From Pollenia angustigena (lineage: Eukaryota; Arthropoda; Insecta; Diptera; Polleniidae): a stretch of 64,000 nucleotides of DNA. Every line of letters begins with the position of its first letter. The stretch's first letter is position 1. Where the stretch lies: NCBI GenBank assembly GCA_930367215.1, contig OV884060.1, positions 96,496,151-96,560,150 of the forward strand. Reading direction: 5' to 3'. Positions 1 through 12,128 of the stretch are shown one piece after another. Below the pieces are notes generated by a model. It saw only the letters and a list, made by a program, of their open reading frames with translations. It was not told the DNA's origin and did no database searches. The translations under genes were made by a program, and so were the position numbers.

Positions 1-1967
1 AAAGAACGCCAAACAGCATTTGAAACATTAAAAGAAAAATTAATCAGTCCACCCATTTTGCAATATCCAGATTTTGACAAAACATTCGTTCTAACAAGCG
101 ATGCATTAGGTGCAGTTTTGTCACAAGGTTCAATAGGAGAAGATCTTCCAATATCATATGCAAGTAGATCACTCAACAAACATGAAAAGAACAAGCCAGT
201 AATTGAAAAAGAATTACTAGGTATATATTGGGGAATACAGTTTTTCCGACCTTACTTATACGGAAGGAAATTCACAGTTGTTACAGACCATAGACATTAG
301 TTTCACTTTTTACACATAGAAATCCAAGTTCTAAATTAACACGTATAAGACTAGAACTCTCCGAATACGAATTTGATATAATATATAAAAAAGGAGCAAA
401 TAATACAAACGCGGATGCATTATCACGGATACAAATTGATTCCAAAACTTTAAAAAACATGATACCTTTAAAAAATGATAAACATGCAAAGAGAGCATTA
501 GTAGTAACAAGGGGTATGAAGAAAAAATCATCAGAAAATAATATAATTAGCGGATCTCAAAAAGAGCCTGATCAACTCCATATATGGGACTGCACTTCGA
601 TAAATGATATAAAGCGCGCAACTAAATTAAAATTTATATTAGAGAAACGGCCGATAGAAGTTATAGAAAAATGTTATAAAGATACGTTAGAAACGTATAG
701 AGATATTAATGAAACACGTGTTAGATGTAGCGATAATCCAAAGCATTTAGGTAATCTTTTGGAGAAGCTTTCATCTCATTTAAAATTAACCAAAAATAAG
801 GTATTTGCAATCGACAAAAATGATGCAATATTTAATTTATTTCCTGCAGATGAATTTAAGGCCAGATACAATAAAGCATGTAAACAAAATAATGATGACA
901 TAACTATATTATTATATGAAAAACCCAAGAGAATAACAGATGATGAAGAAAAACAAAAACTTATAAAACTATATCATGATACGCCCCAAAGAGGACACTT
1001 TAGAATACATAAAACAATATTAAAATTGAAACAAAAATATATATGGAAGGGGATAAACAAATGCGTAAAGGAATATGTATCAAAATGTGATTTATGCCAA
1101 AGAAATAAACAGGTTAGACATACAAAAGAACAGCTAAAAATAACAGATACTCCAATAAACAGTTTTGACACTATCGTAATTGATACTGTTAGTCCACTAC
1201 GCCCAACAAATAACTTTAGATATATATTAACAATGCAATGCGAACTGACTAAATATATAATTGCTTGTCCAATTGAGACCAAAGAAACAAAGTCAATAGC
1301 TAAGGCATTAATGGAAAATTTAATCTTAAAATACGGATTATTTTGCATACTCAAATCAGACAGAGGAACAGAATTTGCAAACGAACTAATGAAGGAAATA
1401 TGCGAACTACTAAAGATAGAACAAAAATTCTCGACTCCATACCACCATGAGACTTTAGGAACTGTTGAAAGAAACCATAGAGTCCCAAACGAGTATTTCT
1501 TATCTTTTGTCGAAAATGACAGATGGGAAGAATGGATTCCATATTATACTTTTGCGTACAATATAACTCCTCACATAGATACTGAATACTCACCTTTTGA
1601 ACTAATTTTTGGAAAACTTCCACATTTACCTGGAGATGAAGTAATGAATCATCGAAAAATTTACAATTTCGAAAATTATGCAAATGAAATAAAAACAAGA
1701 TTAAAATTTTCTTTAGATAATGCTAGAAACATGATAGAAAAAGTGAAAACAAAGAGACAATTAGATTCTAATAAAAAACTACACAGAATAGATTTAAAAA
1801 TAGGAGATTTAGTATAAGTGAAAGTAGAAAATAGAAAAAAGAATGAACTACCATACAGAGGTCCATACACTATAATAGATATAGATGATTTAAACGTATC
1901 AGTTAAGATTAATGATAACATCAAATCCTACCATACAAATTTATTAAAAAAATACAATAAAGAGTGA
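1..1967 (+). pseudogene. Ty3/gypsy (412/mdg1-like) retrotransposon pol, 3' part, broken
   Basis: Reading starts inside the RT/RNase H connection and runs through RNase H (1-300; motifs SDALGAVLSQ and VVTDH), a zinc-binding HHCC integrase N-terminus (about 970-1110; H..H then CDLCQRNK), the DDE integrase core (about 1165-1630; VIDTV, LKSDRGTEF, GTVERNHR) and an integrase C-terminal segment ending at the TGA at 1965-1967. The pattern NITPHIDTEYSPFELIFG near the end of the core resembles the 412/mdg1 group of Ty3/gypsy elements. Two breaks are visible: one base appears to be missing near 296, and an in-frame TAA lies at 1815-1817. The element continues to the left beyond the window, so gag, protease and most of RT are absent. 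It has no separate env-like ORF before the 3' LTR. It is a dead copy, though mildly decayed. Confidence 0.9.
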
Positions 1968-2130
1968 CTGCAGTAACAAAAATTTTACTGACCTACACAA
2001 AACCTAAAGCAAAAAAAAAAAAAAAAAAAATTTTTTACTAACTTTAAATAATTAAGTAATACTAAACAAATAATGTATTTTAACAAAAAATTCTCCAATT
2101 TCAATTGTAAAATTTTTTTAAGGGTAAGGG

Positions 2131-2374
2131 TGTAGTATACCTACCAAAATCAAGTAGAGTGCATAAAGTTGTTGACACATAATATAAAATTGTTTACATT
2201 AACGCAGTGTATTGAACTGCAATAAAGAAATTTGATAAAATAATCAATAAACAATCATAGTTTTGAAAATCAAGACAGAAATTGTTTTATTAACTAGCCA
2301 AATTCCAAGTTATAATCTTGCTTCCAAGATAAACTTGGTAAGGAATTAAGTTTAAAAAAGTAAATCATACTACA
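2131..2374 (+). repeat. 3' LTR of the 412/mdg1-like element
   Basis: The LTR begins TGTAGTAT and ends ATACTACA, an 8-bp perfect inverted terminal repeat. It is directly preceded by a purine-rich tract (AGGGTAAGGG, 2121-2130) that would prime plus-strand synthesis. An AATAAA-type signal is visible near 2222. The length is 244 bp. The matching 5' LTR and the target-site duplication are outside the window. Confidence 0.85.
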
Positions 2375-2716
2375 CAGCTAAAAAGAAAAAGTATTTTGTT
2401 TTTGTACGAGTAAGCAGACCTGATAGATCGGCCTTGGTTTAGACGTATACAATTTTTAATCGTTTTTATATATATTTGAATTTGCTACTTATTACTTTGT
2501 TTAGACATATACAATTTTTAATCGTTTTTATATATATTTGAATTTGCACATTGTTTATAAGTACACAATTTGAAATTTCACTTATGAGTTGTTTAACGGT
2601 CAGTCATTTCAATCATTGAGATCTTGAATTAGCGTGAATTATAATCTGATTGAAATGATTGTAACAGCTACTGTGAATGAAAATTGTATGCGCGCTTTAG
2701 TACTCTCCAAAGGTCT
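2375..2716. repeat. Non-coding spacer with a 62-bp tandem duplication
   Basis: No gene is visible. From 2438 to 2547 a segment starting TTTAGAC and ending AATTTGC is repeated twice with a 62-bp period and only small differences. Confidence 0.6.
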
Positions 2717-4430
2717 GTACCTCGTTTCTGTATTTCTCGCATCGTAAAATTTCTTACATAAAGTGTGAAACAAAAAATTCCATCGTTTCTCGATTTATGA
2801 GATAAAAGTGTTTCTGTATTTGAATGCGAAAACACACACAACAAATTCTGTTTATACTGGAATATTTCCAGTAATTAAGTGTCAAATAAAAGCGAAACGT
2901 CAACAAAAGAAATAAATATAATAAAAACGGGGCTGCCAGATTTGACGAGTTATTGTCATTTTGACAACTTTTTGTTCCGAAATTAGCAAAGTGACGATTT
3001 AATGATTTTTCTAAAAAAGTGACGAAAGCCAAAACAAAATCAAAAATATTTTATAATTTTGTTGTTACTTTCTATAGAAATTCATATTGAATTTTTAAAT
3101 TTCAAACACTTCATATTTTGTGGCGTTGAAAATTTAAAAACAAAATGAATTTCTGTAGAAAGTAACAACAAATTTATAAAATACTTTTGATTTTTTTTTT
3201 TTTTTGCTTTCAATGAAATTGTTGGCGTTGCCCCTTAGTCTTCTAAATAAGATAGTTTTAAATATTTTAATATGTTTGTTTATTAGTAAAAAAAATATCT
3301 TTAAAAACAAGACAGCTTAAATTTTTTTATTTATCCCTTTTATGAAAATTGTCCTCGAAGTTGTTTGCCTCTTCCCTGAAAAATGTATCGGCAAAAGCAA
3401 AATTTCGAGGGAAAGAAATGGACCGATTTGGCTTATTTTGAACATTTAATACTTCTTATATACATTAACAAAATATGATTGATATTTGGGTGTATCCAAA
3501 GTAACGGCCGTTACATTATAAATGTGCTGTTTTTAAATGTCTGAAAAAAACATCATGTTTTGTAAAATTTTGCACAGGATATGTCAAGTTAAATATCTGA
3601 TTTAATTCTTTGAAATGATTTGTTTAAATAATACATTATAAAAATTACAAGTTTTTTGCGTGTGAATTCATTTATTATCGGTGACAAAAAAAAATATATT
3701 TTTGTTAGTATAAATAAAATTAAAGTTGATCTTTAGGAATATGACACGATACATTTATTTTGTATAATAGCGGAAAAATTAATTCAAAATAAAAATTTAA
3801 TTTTTGAGCTATAAGGGGTCAATTTCTGTGGAAACACCCTTTTGATATTCTTATCTTATATGGACTTATATATATGTTTATTTTATTAAGCTTGGCTTCA
3901 TTTTGGTTTTGTAAAAATATTGGCCCATAATCATAGTCAAACGCTAAAGTCGGTTCTATTTAAAAACAACTTTAAAATAAAAACATTCTTTTAAATATTT
4001 TGCTACTATAGTCGAAACTAAAGTATGTTTTAAATTGAACCGACTTTAACTGGGTGCCACCTCAAATGTAGCAAATTTTTCATACAACATACAACAAAAT
4101 ATAAGCAAGTGGCAACTTTAAGCAGCCGACATTGAAAATTAAAATATAAATAAAACACTGCATATCTTGTACGGTTGAAACACGCAATATGATTTTATGT
4201 AGAAAGCAACAACAAAATTACAAAACCAAAGTTGCCTAGCGTTTTACACAATTAGGGCCTATACATATATATTTTGTGTTTCTTTCCATAAAAGTTTTCC
4301 TGCAAATCATTAATAATTGCAAAATATCAGCCAACATCTTATAACATAAACATTTTTAAATTAGATTTTATTTTAGCTAATACGGCCTAAAGTTTTTTAT
4401 GTAATTAAAAATGCATTTAATCCATATTTT

Positions 4431-4470
4431 CCCAACGTTTCGTGAATGTTATGTTCACTTTATCAAGGGA
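4431..4470 (-). other. Hammerhead-ribozyme-like hairpin of the Penelope-like element
   Basis: Read on the minus strand the segment is a CCTTGATAAA core, a GTGAA/TTCAC stem with a 7-nt loop, then GAAACGTTGGG. This is the order of a hammerhead core (CUGANGA, stem II, GAAA). Penelope-like elements are known to carry hammerhead motifs in their terminal repeats. Core positions C3 and G8 look mutated, so activity is unlikely. It sits about 185 bp beyond the stop codon of the 4655-5383 ORF. Confidence 0.5.
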
Positions 4471-4654
4471 TTCGTCTATTTAAATTAAAGAAAGTATATA
4501 TAACAATATTATTACAACAAACATTTTTCAACAATTAATTATGACTTACAATAAGAAAATCAATTTTTATTACATTGAACAATAATTTGTTGTAGACAAG
4601 CATGAAAAACATTAAACATGAAAAATTAAATTAAACACAAATTTAAAAATTATA

Positions 4655-5383
4655 TCACAGGTTTTTTGATATTGCAACACAGTAACTGGCACTAATGTTT
4701 TGTGTGTCTTCTTTTAAGTTCATCGTCTTTTTTATTTTCTGTTGTATTCTTAGCGTCTCTATTGTGAATCTTTTCCTTTCTATTCCTTCTCTATCCAATA
4801 TTCGTACTTTGTCAAAATCTGCCGTATGATTTGTATTTTTTATGTGTTGGGCTAAAGCAGTACTTTCCTTTAATTTGTTTATGTCCATTTTATGTTCTGT
4901 TATTCTTGTTTCCAATGTTCTCTTTGTGGTCCCAATATAAATCAAATCGCAGCTTTGATCGTTTTTTCCCTTACATGGTATTTCGTAAACAACATTGCTT
5001 TGTTGTTGTTTGTTTATTGGTGTTTTGATGTTTGTAAATATTGTGCTTAAAGTTTTATTAGGTTTGTAAGCAAAATATATGTTTTTCTTCTCTATTGTGT
5101 CTTTGATGTTCTGTTTATCCGTAAGTCCAGGTATGTATTTTACACTATAAAATTGTTTTTTCTCCTTGTCAGCATTAGAGTGGCCAGATGTTGTGTTATT
5201 CATTTTCCTTACTGTATTTGTTATTAAAGTTTTTATAAGATTTTTTGGAAAGCTATTACTGGTAAGAATGTTGTTTATCTTTTCTATGTTTTTTGAGTGA
5301 TATTGTCTGTCACCAATGTTTAGCACTCTGTCGATAAAATTGCTGGCAGTATTAATTATTTGGTTCCGTTTTATTTTTAACAT
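4655..5383 (-). pseudogene. Penelope-like element, C-terminal GIY-YIG endonuclease part
   Basis: A 242-residue open frame ends with a GIY-YIG-type nuclease module of Penelope-like retroelements: VVYEIPCKG followed by LIYIGTTKRTLETRITEH (residues about 130-165) and an H..H segment (AQHIKNTNHTADF). The N-terminal 100 residues match the RT thumb/linker zone (INTASNFIDRVLN, NNILTSNSFPKNLI). The reverse transcriptase proper is missing, so this is a 5'-truncated copy. It is the same family type as the copy at 55.3-56.3 kb. The conserved 3' hairpin at 4431-4470 lies downstream on the same strand. Confidence 0.85.
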
Positions 5384-6384
5384 TTTTAACTTTTTGCAAG
5401 TACTTTTTTATTTGGCGAAAAACAGCTGATGCTGTTGTTAAATGAGTTAAACACAACTTCAGCTGGTTTTAAAATTAACATAGGGTTTAACGTGTAAGGT
5501 ATGCTTTTGTTTGTCTATAGTAGATCAAAAGCATATTTTTAATAAAAGTTTACTTTAGAACTCTTAAAGTATGCTTTGTTTATGACTATAGTTATGGGCC
5601 ATTTATTTTATTTTTTGTTTAATATGATATTTTCTCATGCCTTTGTGTGACTTCTTCAGGGAAAAACAATTTTTAATTGTTATCGGATTAAAGAAAATAA
5701 ATAGTTTTATAAAAAATTATCCTTCAGCTTAACAAAAGAAATATAAATTTAAAGAAATTATTAAATACCCATGACTTTAACTTTGTTTTTGTTTGATTAT
5801 GTTTTAATAAAAGTCCAAACAAATTTGTTTAAAATTTATTTTAAATTACACGATTTTTAAAACAAAAAAGGAGGATCTTTTATATTTTTTTCTCAGAAAA
5901 TTGACGATTTTGACACAAATTTATCTGGCAGCGCTGATTAAAACCAAAACAAGAAAAGGCTAACAAAAATTTTAAATAACAATATATAACAATGGTTTTT
6001 TGTTATTTTCATCATATAAATTATGCATTCATCATTTATATTCCTTCTATTTTTTTATTTATTTAAAAAAAATAGTATATAAACATATTTTAAATTCAAA
6101 ATATCTACATTTTGTTCTTCTCGCCACCAATTTCAAATGCGACTTATTTTGACAGTTCTTGAAAGAAACTTTTCGCAAAACATTGTTATAGAAACACTTT
6201 TTCTCGCATCCTTCCAATAATTGCTGGAAAATTATTAAAATGACAGACAATTCTCGCCAAGAAAAGATACAGAAACACTTGCGTGAGAAAAACCATTTTT
6301 TGTTTCATTTCACACTATTTTTGTTGCAATTCACACGTTTCATGCGGAAAATTTTACGAAGCGAGAAATACAGAAACGAGGTAC

Positions 6385-7290
6385 TGGTCAAGCCTGGCTT
6401 GGAGAATAAGAAACAAGATGGTTGAAGCTTAAGTCGCGTTATCATAAAACTTCACTTTTTACACAACCTTCAACAGTAGAAGTTCACTCCCGTTAAGCAC
6501 GGTATATCATAACTTATAAAATTCCAACACAATTATCCTTTTATATTTATCCTCTGAGAATTTAATTTTGAAATTGAATTTTTATACCCGTATGAAAAAT
6601 TGTTAATTTAATTTTGTACCTACCAATAAAAGAAATTGTAATTGAAGTGAAAGAAAATCGATCTTGGTCTCTTCCCTCACAACAAGCAACCATCCCTGAG
6701 GTAAGCATCAACGAGTTCCTCCCACTATCCCTTAAAGTAATACTTACCTGTATCGTCTCTTTGTTTCCTAATCTGCAACTACTTTAAATTATTCTACGAG
6801 TAATTAAAGATTCGTTGCATTTACAGACTTCTCCTTCTCTCATCCCCTAAGAGAGGAAAGTCTATAACACGGTTAATAATTTAGGCTTACCCAGTGGTCA
6901 ATTTTATTCAAAAGTCTTAAATCTTCGTTCAGAATACACTTCAGTTAACGTATATAATATACAATCTTAAAGAATAAACACTGAAAATAAAAGGAATATG
7001 CATTTAAAATCCATTTTAAAAGATACTGAAAACGATATTTTCGGTTTCAAATCGTATCGTTTTAAAAATCGATTTCCATCACATACCTGATTGTCAGTGC
7101 AGTCAGTGTTATCAGTGTACACACACTGGTAAAAAGAACGCTATGTAAGCATAGACAATATACGAACGTAGAAACATAAGACATACACACATTCGTTTTT
7201 TCACAATGTACTATGCATTTTATTATCTTTTTATTAACCGTTGTCAGGCACAATTCAGCGAATGTCTATTGTATGTGATAAAATTAATGT
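6385..7290. other. Non-coding stretch, possible LTR-like remnant
   Basis: No coding region is convincing. The segment near 6590-6900 has a C/T-richer composition and an AATAAA near 6626. It could be a decayed LTR or 3' end of a retroelement, but no inverted TG...CA ends or partner copy are seen. Confidence 0.25.
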
Positions 7291-7474
7291 GCCTGCGCAG
7301 TAGTGTGGCCGCAAGTTATATGGACAGTTTTTTTTCGTATTTTCACTAGATTGATTCCAAGTTAAAATAAAAGAATATATAAAAAATTTTAGATCGTTTG
7401 CATAGTTATTTTAAATATTAAATTAATCTTCTGTAACTATGTAAAAAAAATAACAGCCACACTACTGTGCAGCC
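7291..7474. mobile_element. MITE with about 19-bp TIRs
   Basis: The left end GCCTGCGCAGTAGTGTGGC is the near-perfect inverse of the right end GCCACACTACTGTGCAGCC. Length is about 184 bp with no ORF. It lies just beyond the 3' end of mRpL43. Confidence 0.65.
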
Positions 7475-7545
7475 GTTTAGTATGTACTCGACGTACTTCC
7501 AACCCGGAAAGGAAAACCATTATTACAATATAAAGTTAAAAATTT

Positions 7546-7551
7546 TTTATT
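7546..7551 (-). terminator. Polyadenylation signal of mRpL43
   Basis: AATAAA on the minus strand, 11 bases after the mRpL43 stop codon at 7562-7564. Position and strand fit a short 3' UTR. Confidence 0.6.
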
Positions 7552-7561
7552 CAGCTCTATT

Positions 7562-7884
7562 TTAAGTTAAAATGTCATCATCATTTTTATCAATTGTAAG
7601 ATTTTGTTGCTTAAACAATTCAATTAATTTTTCTGTTGCTGAAAGCTGAATATCCAAAGGACGTGAAAGTTCAGAATTCGGGTAAGTTAAAAATTTATTA
7701 TTATCAGGGCTGCGCAGTATAAAAGGGGACCATGGGCCCTGAATTGATGGCACGTCTGTATGCCACATTTTCCGCAACCGCATTGAACTTGAGGGACCAT
7801 TTTGAGTCTTTAAAAGCTCGATCCATTTAAGAATATCATCCTTAGACGAGTTTCGACAATTAAGCCATTCGCGTTCTCCGTTAA
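7562..7884 (-). CDS. mRpL43: mRpL43 exon 3 (mitochondrial ribosomal protein L43), C-terminal coding exon
   Basis: This exon encodes the C-terminal 107 codons (including the stop) of mitochondrial large-subunit ribosomal protein mL43, a component of the mitoribosome that translates mtDNA-encoded OXPHOS subunits. It opens after a clear acceptor (poly-T then cag, 7885-7887). Its first two bases TT complete a Leu codon with the C that ends exon 2, giving the conserved EYLNG junction. The conserved family signature is visible as MRLRK..HTDVPSIQGPWSPF; vertebrate homologues have IRKPFHTDNPSIQGQWHPF-type sequence here. The tail after about SRPLDIQLS is longer and poorly conserved. Exons 1 and 2 lie 37.5 kb away on the same strand. 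No frameshift or stop interrupts the exon, so it looks functional. Confidence 0.92.
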
Positions 7885-8109
7885 CTGAAAAAAAATAATA
7901 ATAATAATTAATAAATATACATACTTGGGAGATCGAACGGTTATTATTCGACCGGTTTTAACCGGTTATTTTAGTTTTGATCAAGTTGGATATTTTAAAA
8001 TGTCCACTTTTCGAATAAAAAAACTGGTTATATTAGTAATGTGGAATTTATAAGCGTCCACTGCTTACCCATTAACCAATCTGAAATGCATACATGCCAC
8101 CACAATTAC

Positions 8110-8529
8110 TGTAGAGTGAATGCCGTACATAAAAGATCAAATAACGGCATTTGCCAAGTGACTCGATATGTTTGAATATGAGTCAATACAAAAACAGGGC
8201 AATGGTGAAGCAGATCAATCAAAATGTGAGTGACATGATTTTGGATTGTCAAACGTAAATGAGTACATTCTTCACTCATGCATTGTAATTGGCTAGAGCA
8301 TTGTTCAGAGGGAAAACCACGATAACTCCATGGTACTGATAGAGAGAACTAATACAATAAGAGCAAATAAGTAATATTGTTAAAATAAGTATAAATGGGG
8401 CAGTAGCCCACAAACAAAACAGACTTTAATTTTGAAAACTTAAATTGGCACTTCTTACCTAGTTGACGTATTTTAGTCTCTAATTTGGCTGTTCGCAAGA
8501 ACGCCTAGCCATTAAACTGGTCCCCTACA
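8110..8529. repeat. Possible solo LTR
   Basis: The segment begins TGTAG and ends CTACA. Near 8391 it has TATAAATGGGG followed by CAGTAGCCC, which looks like an LTR promoter. No target-site duplication or partner LTR was found, so the call is weak. Confidence 0.3.
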
Positions 8530-8809
8530 GCTGCATTAAATTAAATTGTATTAAATTATATACGATGTGCATTATTTGAATGACTGCAAACCAGCAGCGA
8601 ATGTTTGCGCAAGTATGATTGTATGCCCGCAAGCGAGTGTATTTGTTGGTTTTCATTTACTGCGATTTTTTTGCAATCGCAGAAAGCCGTTCTCTGGTCT
8701 AGAAGCACCTTTACCAAGCTCTGTCTAACGATTTGCTAAACTCTTGTTAAGAAGCTGCCAAGCGTTTGCAAACTAGTGAAAAACAGCTGTTAAACAATTT
8801 GGTTGGTTT

Positions 8810-9591
8810 CAAGGCGAATTTATAAAGGTGACCGCATCATGAGATAGAGTTATGCTAGCTATCCCTTTTTATTGAAAAATACTAATGGCCATTTTCTCAT
8901 TAGTCAATTAACTTTTTTCCCAACGAAAAACTGCACATTAAAGAAATTTGGTTTTCTCAATGTCTCATTTGCTTTGATTTTATCGCAAAGCTAACCGGCA
9001 CTCATCTGCCAATTATTTATTTTCCTTTTATTTGTCGTACAGATAAATTCAATCAGCTGACTCCCAACTTTTACATGTATTTTGAGTGGCATTGCCAGCT
9101 GAAAACAATGTTTTTTGTCGGTATATTGAGAAACCCAAAATCGTTAACGGAAAGTTTATCGTTCCAATAAATTTATGTTGACATTAAGTAACAGGCAGTT
9201 TGTCGATACATTGAGAAAATGGCCATAAGTATTTTGTTTTTGTAAAAAGTTAGAGTGAATGTCAAAAATATTTGTTGGAAATATAAAAAAGGAAATTTTT
9301 TTGTTAATAAAATATACACAATTGCTTTAGAAAGTCCTCAATTGCAAATTAACTGTGGCTCCACTTATTTCTTACGCATTTTTAATTTCTTGTGTTTATA
9401 TTTTATATTCACTTTTTTTATTTTATAAAATTAAAATAAGTTTTTTTTTCAACTATTTAAATTTTTATTGAATTTTAAATTTGAATTAATTTTTTCACAA
9501 AATGTAAACAAAGCTTGACATTCAGTATACACACAAAAAAATAAACAATAAACAGATGAGTCGAAAATGTCACCTTTATGAATTCGCCTTG
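8810..9591. mobile_element. Non-autonomous DNA transposon with 8-bp TSD (hAT/P-type)
   Basis: Terminal inverted repeats start CAAGGCGAATTTATAAAGGT and are near-perfect over about 23 bp. The 8-bp sequence gttggttt is duplicated on both sides (8802-8809 and 9592-9599). There is no transposase ORF. A second inverted-repeat pair (8878-8899 and 9212-9233, around ATGGCCATTTTCTCA) lies inside and is probably a nested MITE. A fragment with a similar end (CAAGGCGAATTAACC) occurs at about 55278. Confidence 0.8.
8878..9233. mobile_element. Nested MITE with ATGGCCATTTTCTCA inverted repeats
   Basis: AATACTAATGGCCATTTTCT at the left is mirrored by AGAAAATGGCCATAAGTATT at the right (one mismatch). The length is 356 bp with no ORF. 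It shares the GGCCATTTTC core with the small MITE at 19677-19808, so the two may be related. Confidence 0.6.
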
Positions 9592-9994
9592 GTTGGTTTT
9601 ATTTAAATTACCGTTTTATTTTATTTTTCTATATTTTTTTATTTTATTTTAATTTTAAAAACTTTTTAAAATTGTTATACATATGTGAAGGAAAAAAACC
9701 ACAACAGCAAAATTTACAAAAATATGACAAAACCAGCGATGATTAATGCAAACGTGTTGAATTTTTGAGTAATATAACGTGGCATCATTAAAATTCAGAG
9801 TTGCTTTATTAAAAGTTAGCAAATGGACAAGTTTGTTATGAATAAACCAAAGTACCGAAACGTTAACTAATTTTTCAGTCATGAGCAAGCGTGAAAAATT
9901 TCAAATTTTACTGCTTTTGCACATTCATGAGGGTGAGTAAAAAAATAATTTTGAATTTCGTCATTCATGAAAAAGCAGCAAACAAAAAAATTCA
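9592..9994. other. AT-rich non-coding spacer
   Basis: No gene, inverted repeat or known element was recognised between the 8-bp-TSD transposon and the family-A repeat. Confidence 0.5.
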
Positions 9995-10390
9995 TATCAA
10001 TACACACCACCCTACAAAATGTGGGCGGGATTGGAGGAGTGGGCGTGGTACCTCCCGAACAAAAGTAATTAAAAATTAATATTTATATTAATTTAATACC
10101 CACTTTAGGGAACCATAGGTCTCCCCGATTTCAAGCTTTATAACTCAAGTAAATGGTAAATTTCGTCTTAAACACGTCGGTATATAAATCTGTCAAATCG
10201 GTTAAAAAATGGCTGAGTTATGAGCAAAAACCACGACTACCTCTAATTTTTTCCAAAAATCCCTTGTGGTTGTTGTATTTGTATTACTTTTTGTGTAAAT
10301 CTTTGGAACGGCAAAAGCCAAAGTTTCCAACTTAGGTACACACATTAAGGTTGTCAATACACACCATCCTGCAAAATGTGGGCGGGATTG
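9995..10390 (-). repeat. Family A satellite fragment
   Basis: This matches in inverse the units at 19.3-21.8 kb, including GTGGGCGGGATTGG, ACACGTCGGTATATAAATCTG and GAACGGCAAAAGCCAAAG. It is a single, partly duplicated unit joined directly to the 382-bp array. Confidence 0.8.
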
Positions 10391-11385
10391 GCCGTAGCGG
10401 GCCAGAAAATGCATTACATTCTGCTGGTGTCTAATAATTGTAAACTTTTCTGTACATTCAATATACCTCATTGCTTTCCAACGGAAGGCTAAGGTAAAAT
10501 GTAAAAAGAAAATACAATATAATAGTATGGTAGTGTATAAAGTCATTTCTGAAAAATTGTAGGAATAGAACTATTACAAAAAAGCTTTATTAAATACATA
10601 ACTGAAATTTAGCTCATAGAATAAATTCGAAAAATGAAAAATGTTGAATATAATATAAAGTTAACTTCGGAAGGAAATAATTCCCAGTTTCTATTTGTTA
10701 AAATAGTTGAGTTAAATACATTCAATTTATAAAGTAACACTATCCAGTGAGACACAAAGAATGCTGACGACGGCCGTAGCGGGCCAGAAAATGCATTACA
10801 TTCTGCTGGTGTCTAATAATTGTAAATTTTTCTGTACATTCAATATACCTCATTGCTTTCCAACGGAAGGCTAAGGTAAAATGTAAAAAGAAAATACAAT
10901 ATAATAGTCTGGTAGTGTATAAAGTCATTTCTGAAAAATTGTAGGAATAGAACTATTACAAAAAAGCTTTATAAAATACATAACTGAAATTTAGCTCATA
11001 GAATAAATTCGAAAAATTAAAAATGTTGAATATAATATAAAGTTACCTTCGGAAGGAAATAATTCCCAGTTTCTATTTGTTAAAATAGTTGAGTTAAATA
11101 CATTCAATTTATAAAGTAACACTATCCAGTGAGACACAAAGAATGCTGACGACGGCCGTAGCGGGCCAGAAAGTGCATTACATTCTGCTGGTGTCTAATA
11201 ATTGTAAATTTTTCTGTACATTCAATATACCTCATTGCTTTCCAACGGAAGGCTAAGGTAAAATGTAAAAATAAAATACAATATAATAGTCTGGTAATGT
11301 ATAAAGTCATTACAAAAAAGCTTTATAAAATACATAACTGAAATTTAGCTCATAGAATAAATTCGAAAAATGAAAAATGTTGAAA
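10391..11385. repeat. Family D tandem array, 382-bp period
   Basis: Three head-to-tail units begin GCCGTAGCGGGCCAGAAA at 10391, 10773 and 11155. The first two are full and nearly identical; the third has a small deletion and is truncated. No coding capacity is conserved between units. A broken, inverted relic of the same family is inserted at 52.2-52.96 kb. Confidence 0.9.
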
Positions 11386-11421
11386 TATATTCACCAAAAT
11401 AGTTTATGCCAAAGTATAACG

Positions 11422-12128
11422 CTGGGTCTCCACGTAGCAATTTTTATTGCTAAGTACAAGCAATAACGTCGGCAGAACAATGACAGAACAATGGAGCAAT
11501 AATTGCAGATTATATTGCTGGAGAACACTTGTTATTGCTTTGCCATAAATTTTGTAATTTTCACCTCGAGTAGTTGTTTAAAGTTTTGTGGCTGTATTTA
11601 TAACAAATGTTTTATGTTGTGTTTTGAAGTGATTGTTAAATTTTTTTTTTTTAAATTAATTAAATAAATTAATAAAATAATTAATTGTAATTGTCGTAGC
11701 TGTGTTTTTTATTGCTTTTTTTGTTTATTTGCGTATGAAAAAAACTTAAAACTTGTATTGTTCTATTGAAAAAATAAAAATATACAAAAAAACAAATTCG
11801 TCGTTTGCTTTTGTTGATATTGACGTTTATTTAAAAATATAATATATAAACACTTTTTCTTTATTTTGTTGATGTATTTTTTCACTTGCTTTTTTTAATA
11901 AATAAACACACTAATAAATAACCAACTGTACAGAGAAATGAAATGTCAGATAAATTACAACTGATTTGACAGCAGATTGCTAAGCAATAATTGCTCAAGC
12001 AATAAGAAGAGCAATCATTGCGCAATGGATTGCCACTCATAGCAATATGCGGTCTATACGTCGCAAATTTTATGGAGCAATCAAATTTGACGTTTGCCGC
12101 AATAAATATTGCTACGTGGAGACCCGGG
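11422..12128. mobile_element. MITE with GGGTCTCCACGTAGCAAT inverted repeats
   Basis: The left end (C)TGGGTCTCCACGTAGCAAT is mirrored by ATTGCTACGTGGAGACCCGG at the right. The subterminal regions are full of short ATTGC/GCAAT motifs on both sides, as if they were repeated binding sites. No transposase. The flanks gtataacg and gtaataag might be a degenerate 8-bp duplication. Confidence 0.7.

Larger units (their letters stand above)
2928..5936. mobile_element. Nested hAT-like inverted-repeat element
   Basis: The left end CGGGGCTGCCAGAT (2928) matches in inverse the right end ATCTGGCAGCGCTG (to 5936). The flanks aataaaaa and attaaaac could be a degenerate 8-bp target-site duplication. CAGNGCTGCCA-type termini with 8-bp duplications are common for hAT elements. 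No hAT transposase is visible. Near 3040-3190 the interior contains an imperfect palindrome (arms around GAAATTCAT and ATGAATTTC). Confidence 0.45.
2717..6384. mobile_element. Composite element with about 35-bp terminal inverted repeats
   Basis: The left end GTACCTCGTTTCTGTATTTC (2717 on) is repeated in inverse at the right end (6350-6384), about 35 bp with one or two mismatches. Further inverted similarity continues inside for some tens of bases. The interior carries another inverted-repeat element and a Penelope-like relic and no transposase ORF, so it is a non-autonomous or foldback-type element enlarged by nested insertions. I could not define a clean target-site duplication. A diverged stretch of the right-end sequence recurs near 61.9 kb. 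Confidence 0.6.

Noticed and set aside
8110..8529. Upstream exon of mRpL43 close to exon 3
   Set aside because: The region 7.9-9.9 kb was scanned for the NPGxVxYV and GLGRY motifs before the true exons were found at 45.4-45.7 kb; nothing matched.
10202..11310. Repeated 62-114 codon open frames in the 382-bp array
   Set aside because: They are by-products of tandem DNA repetition, with different upstream extensions in each copy and no recognisable protein family.
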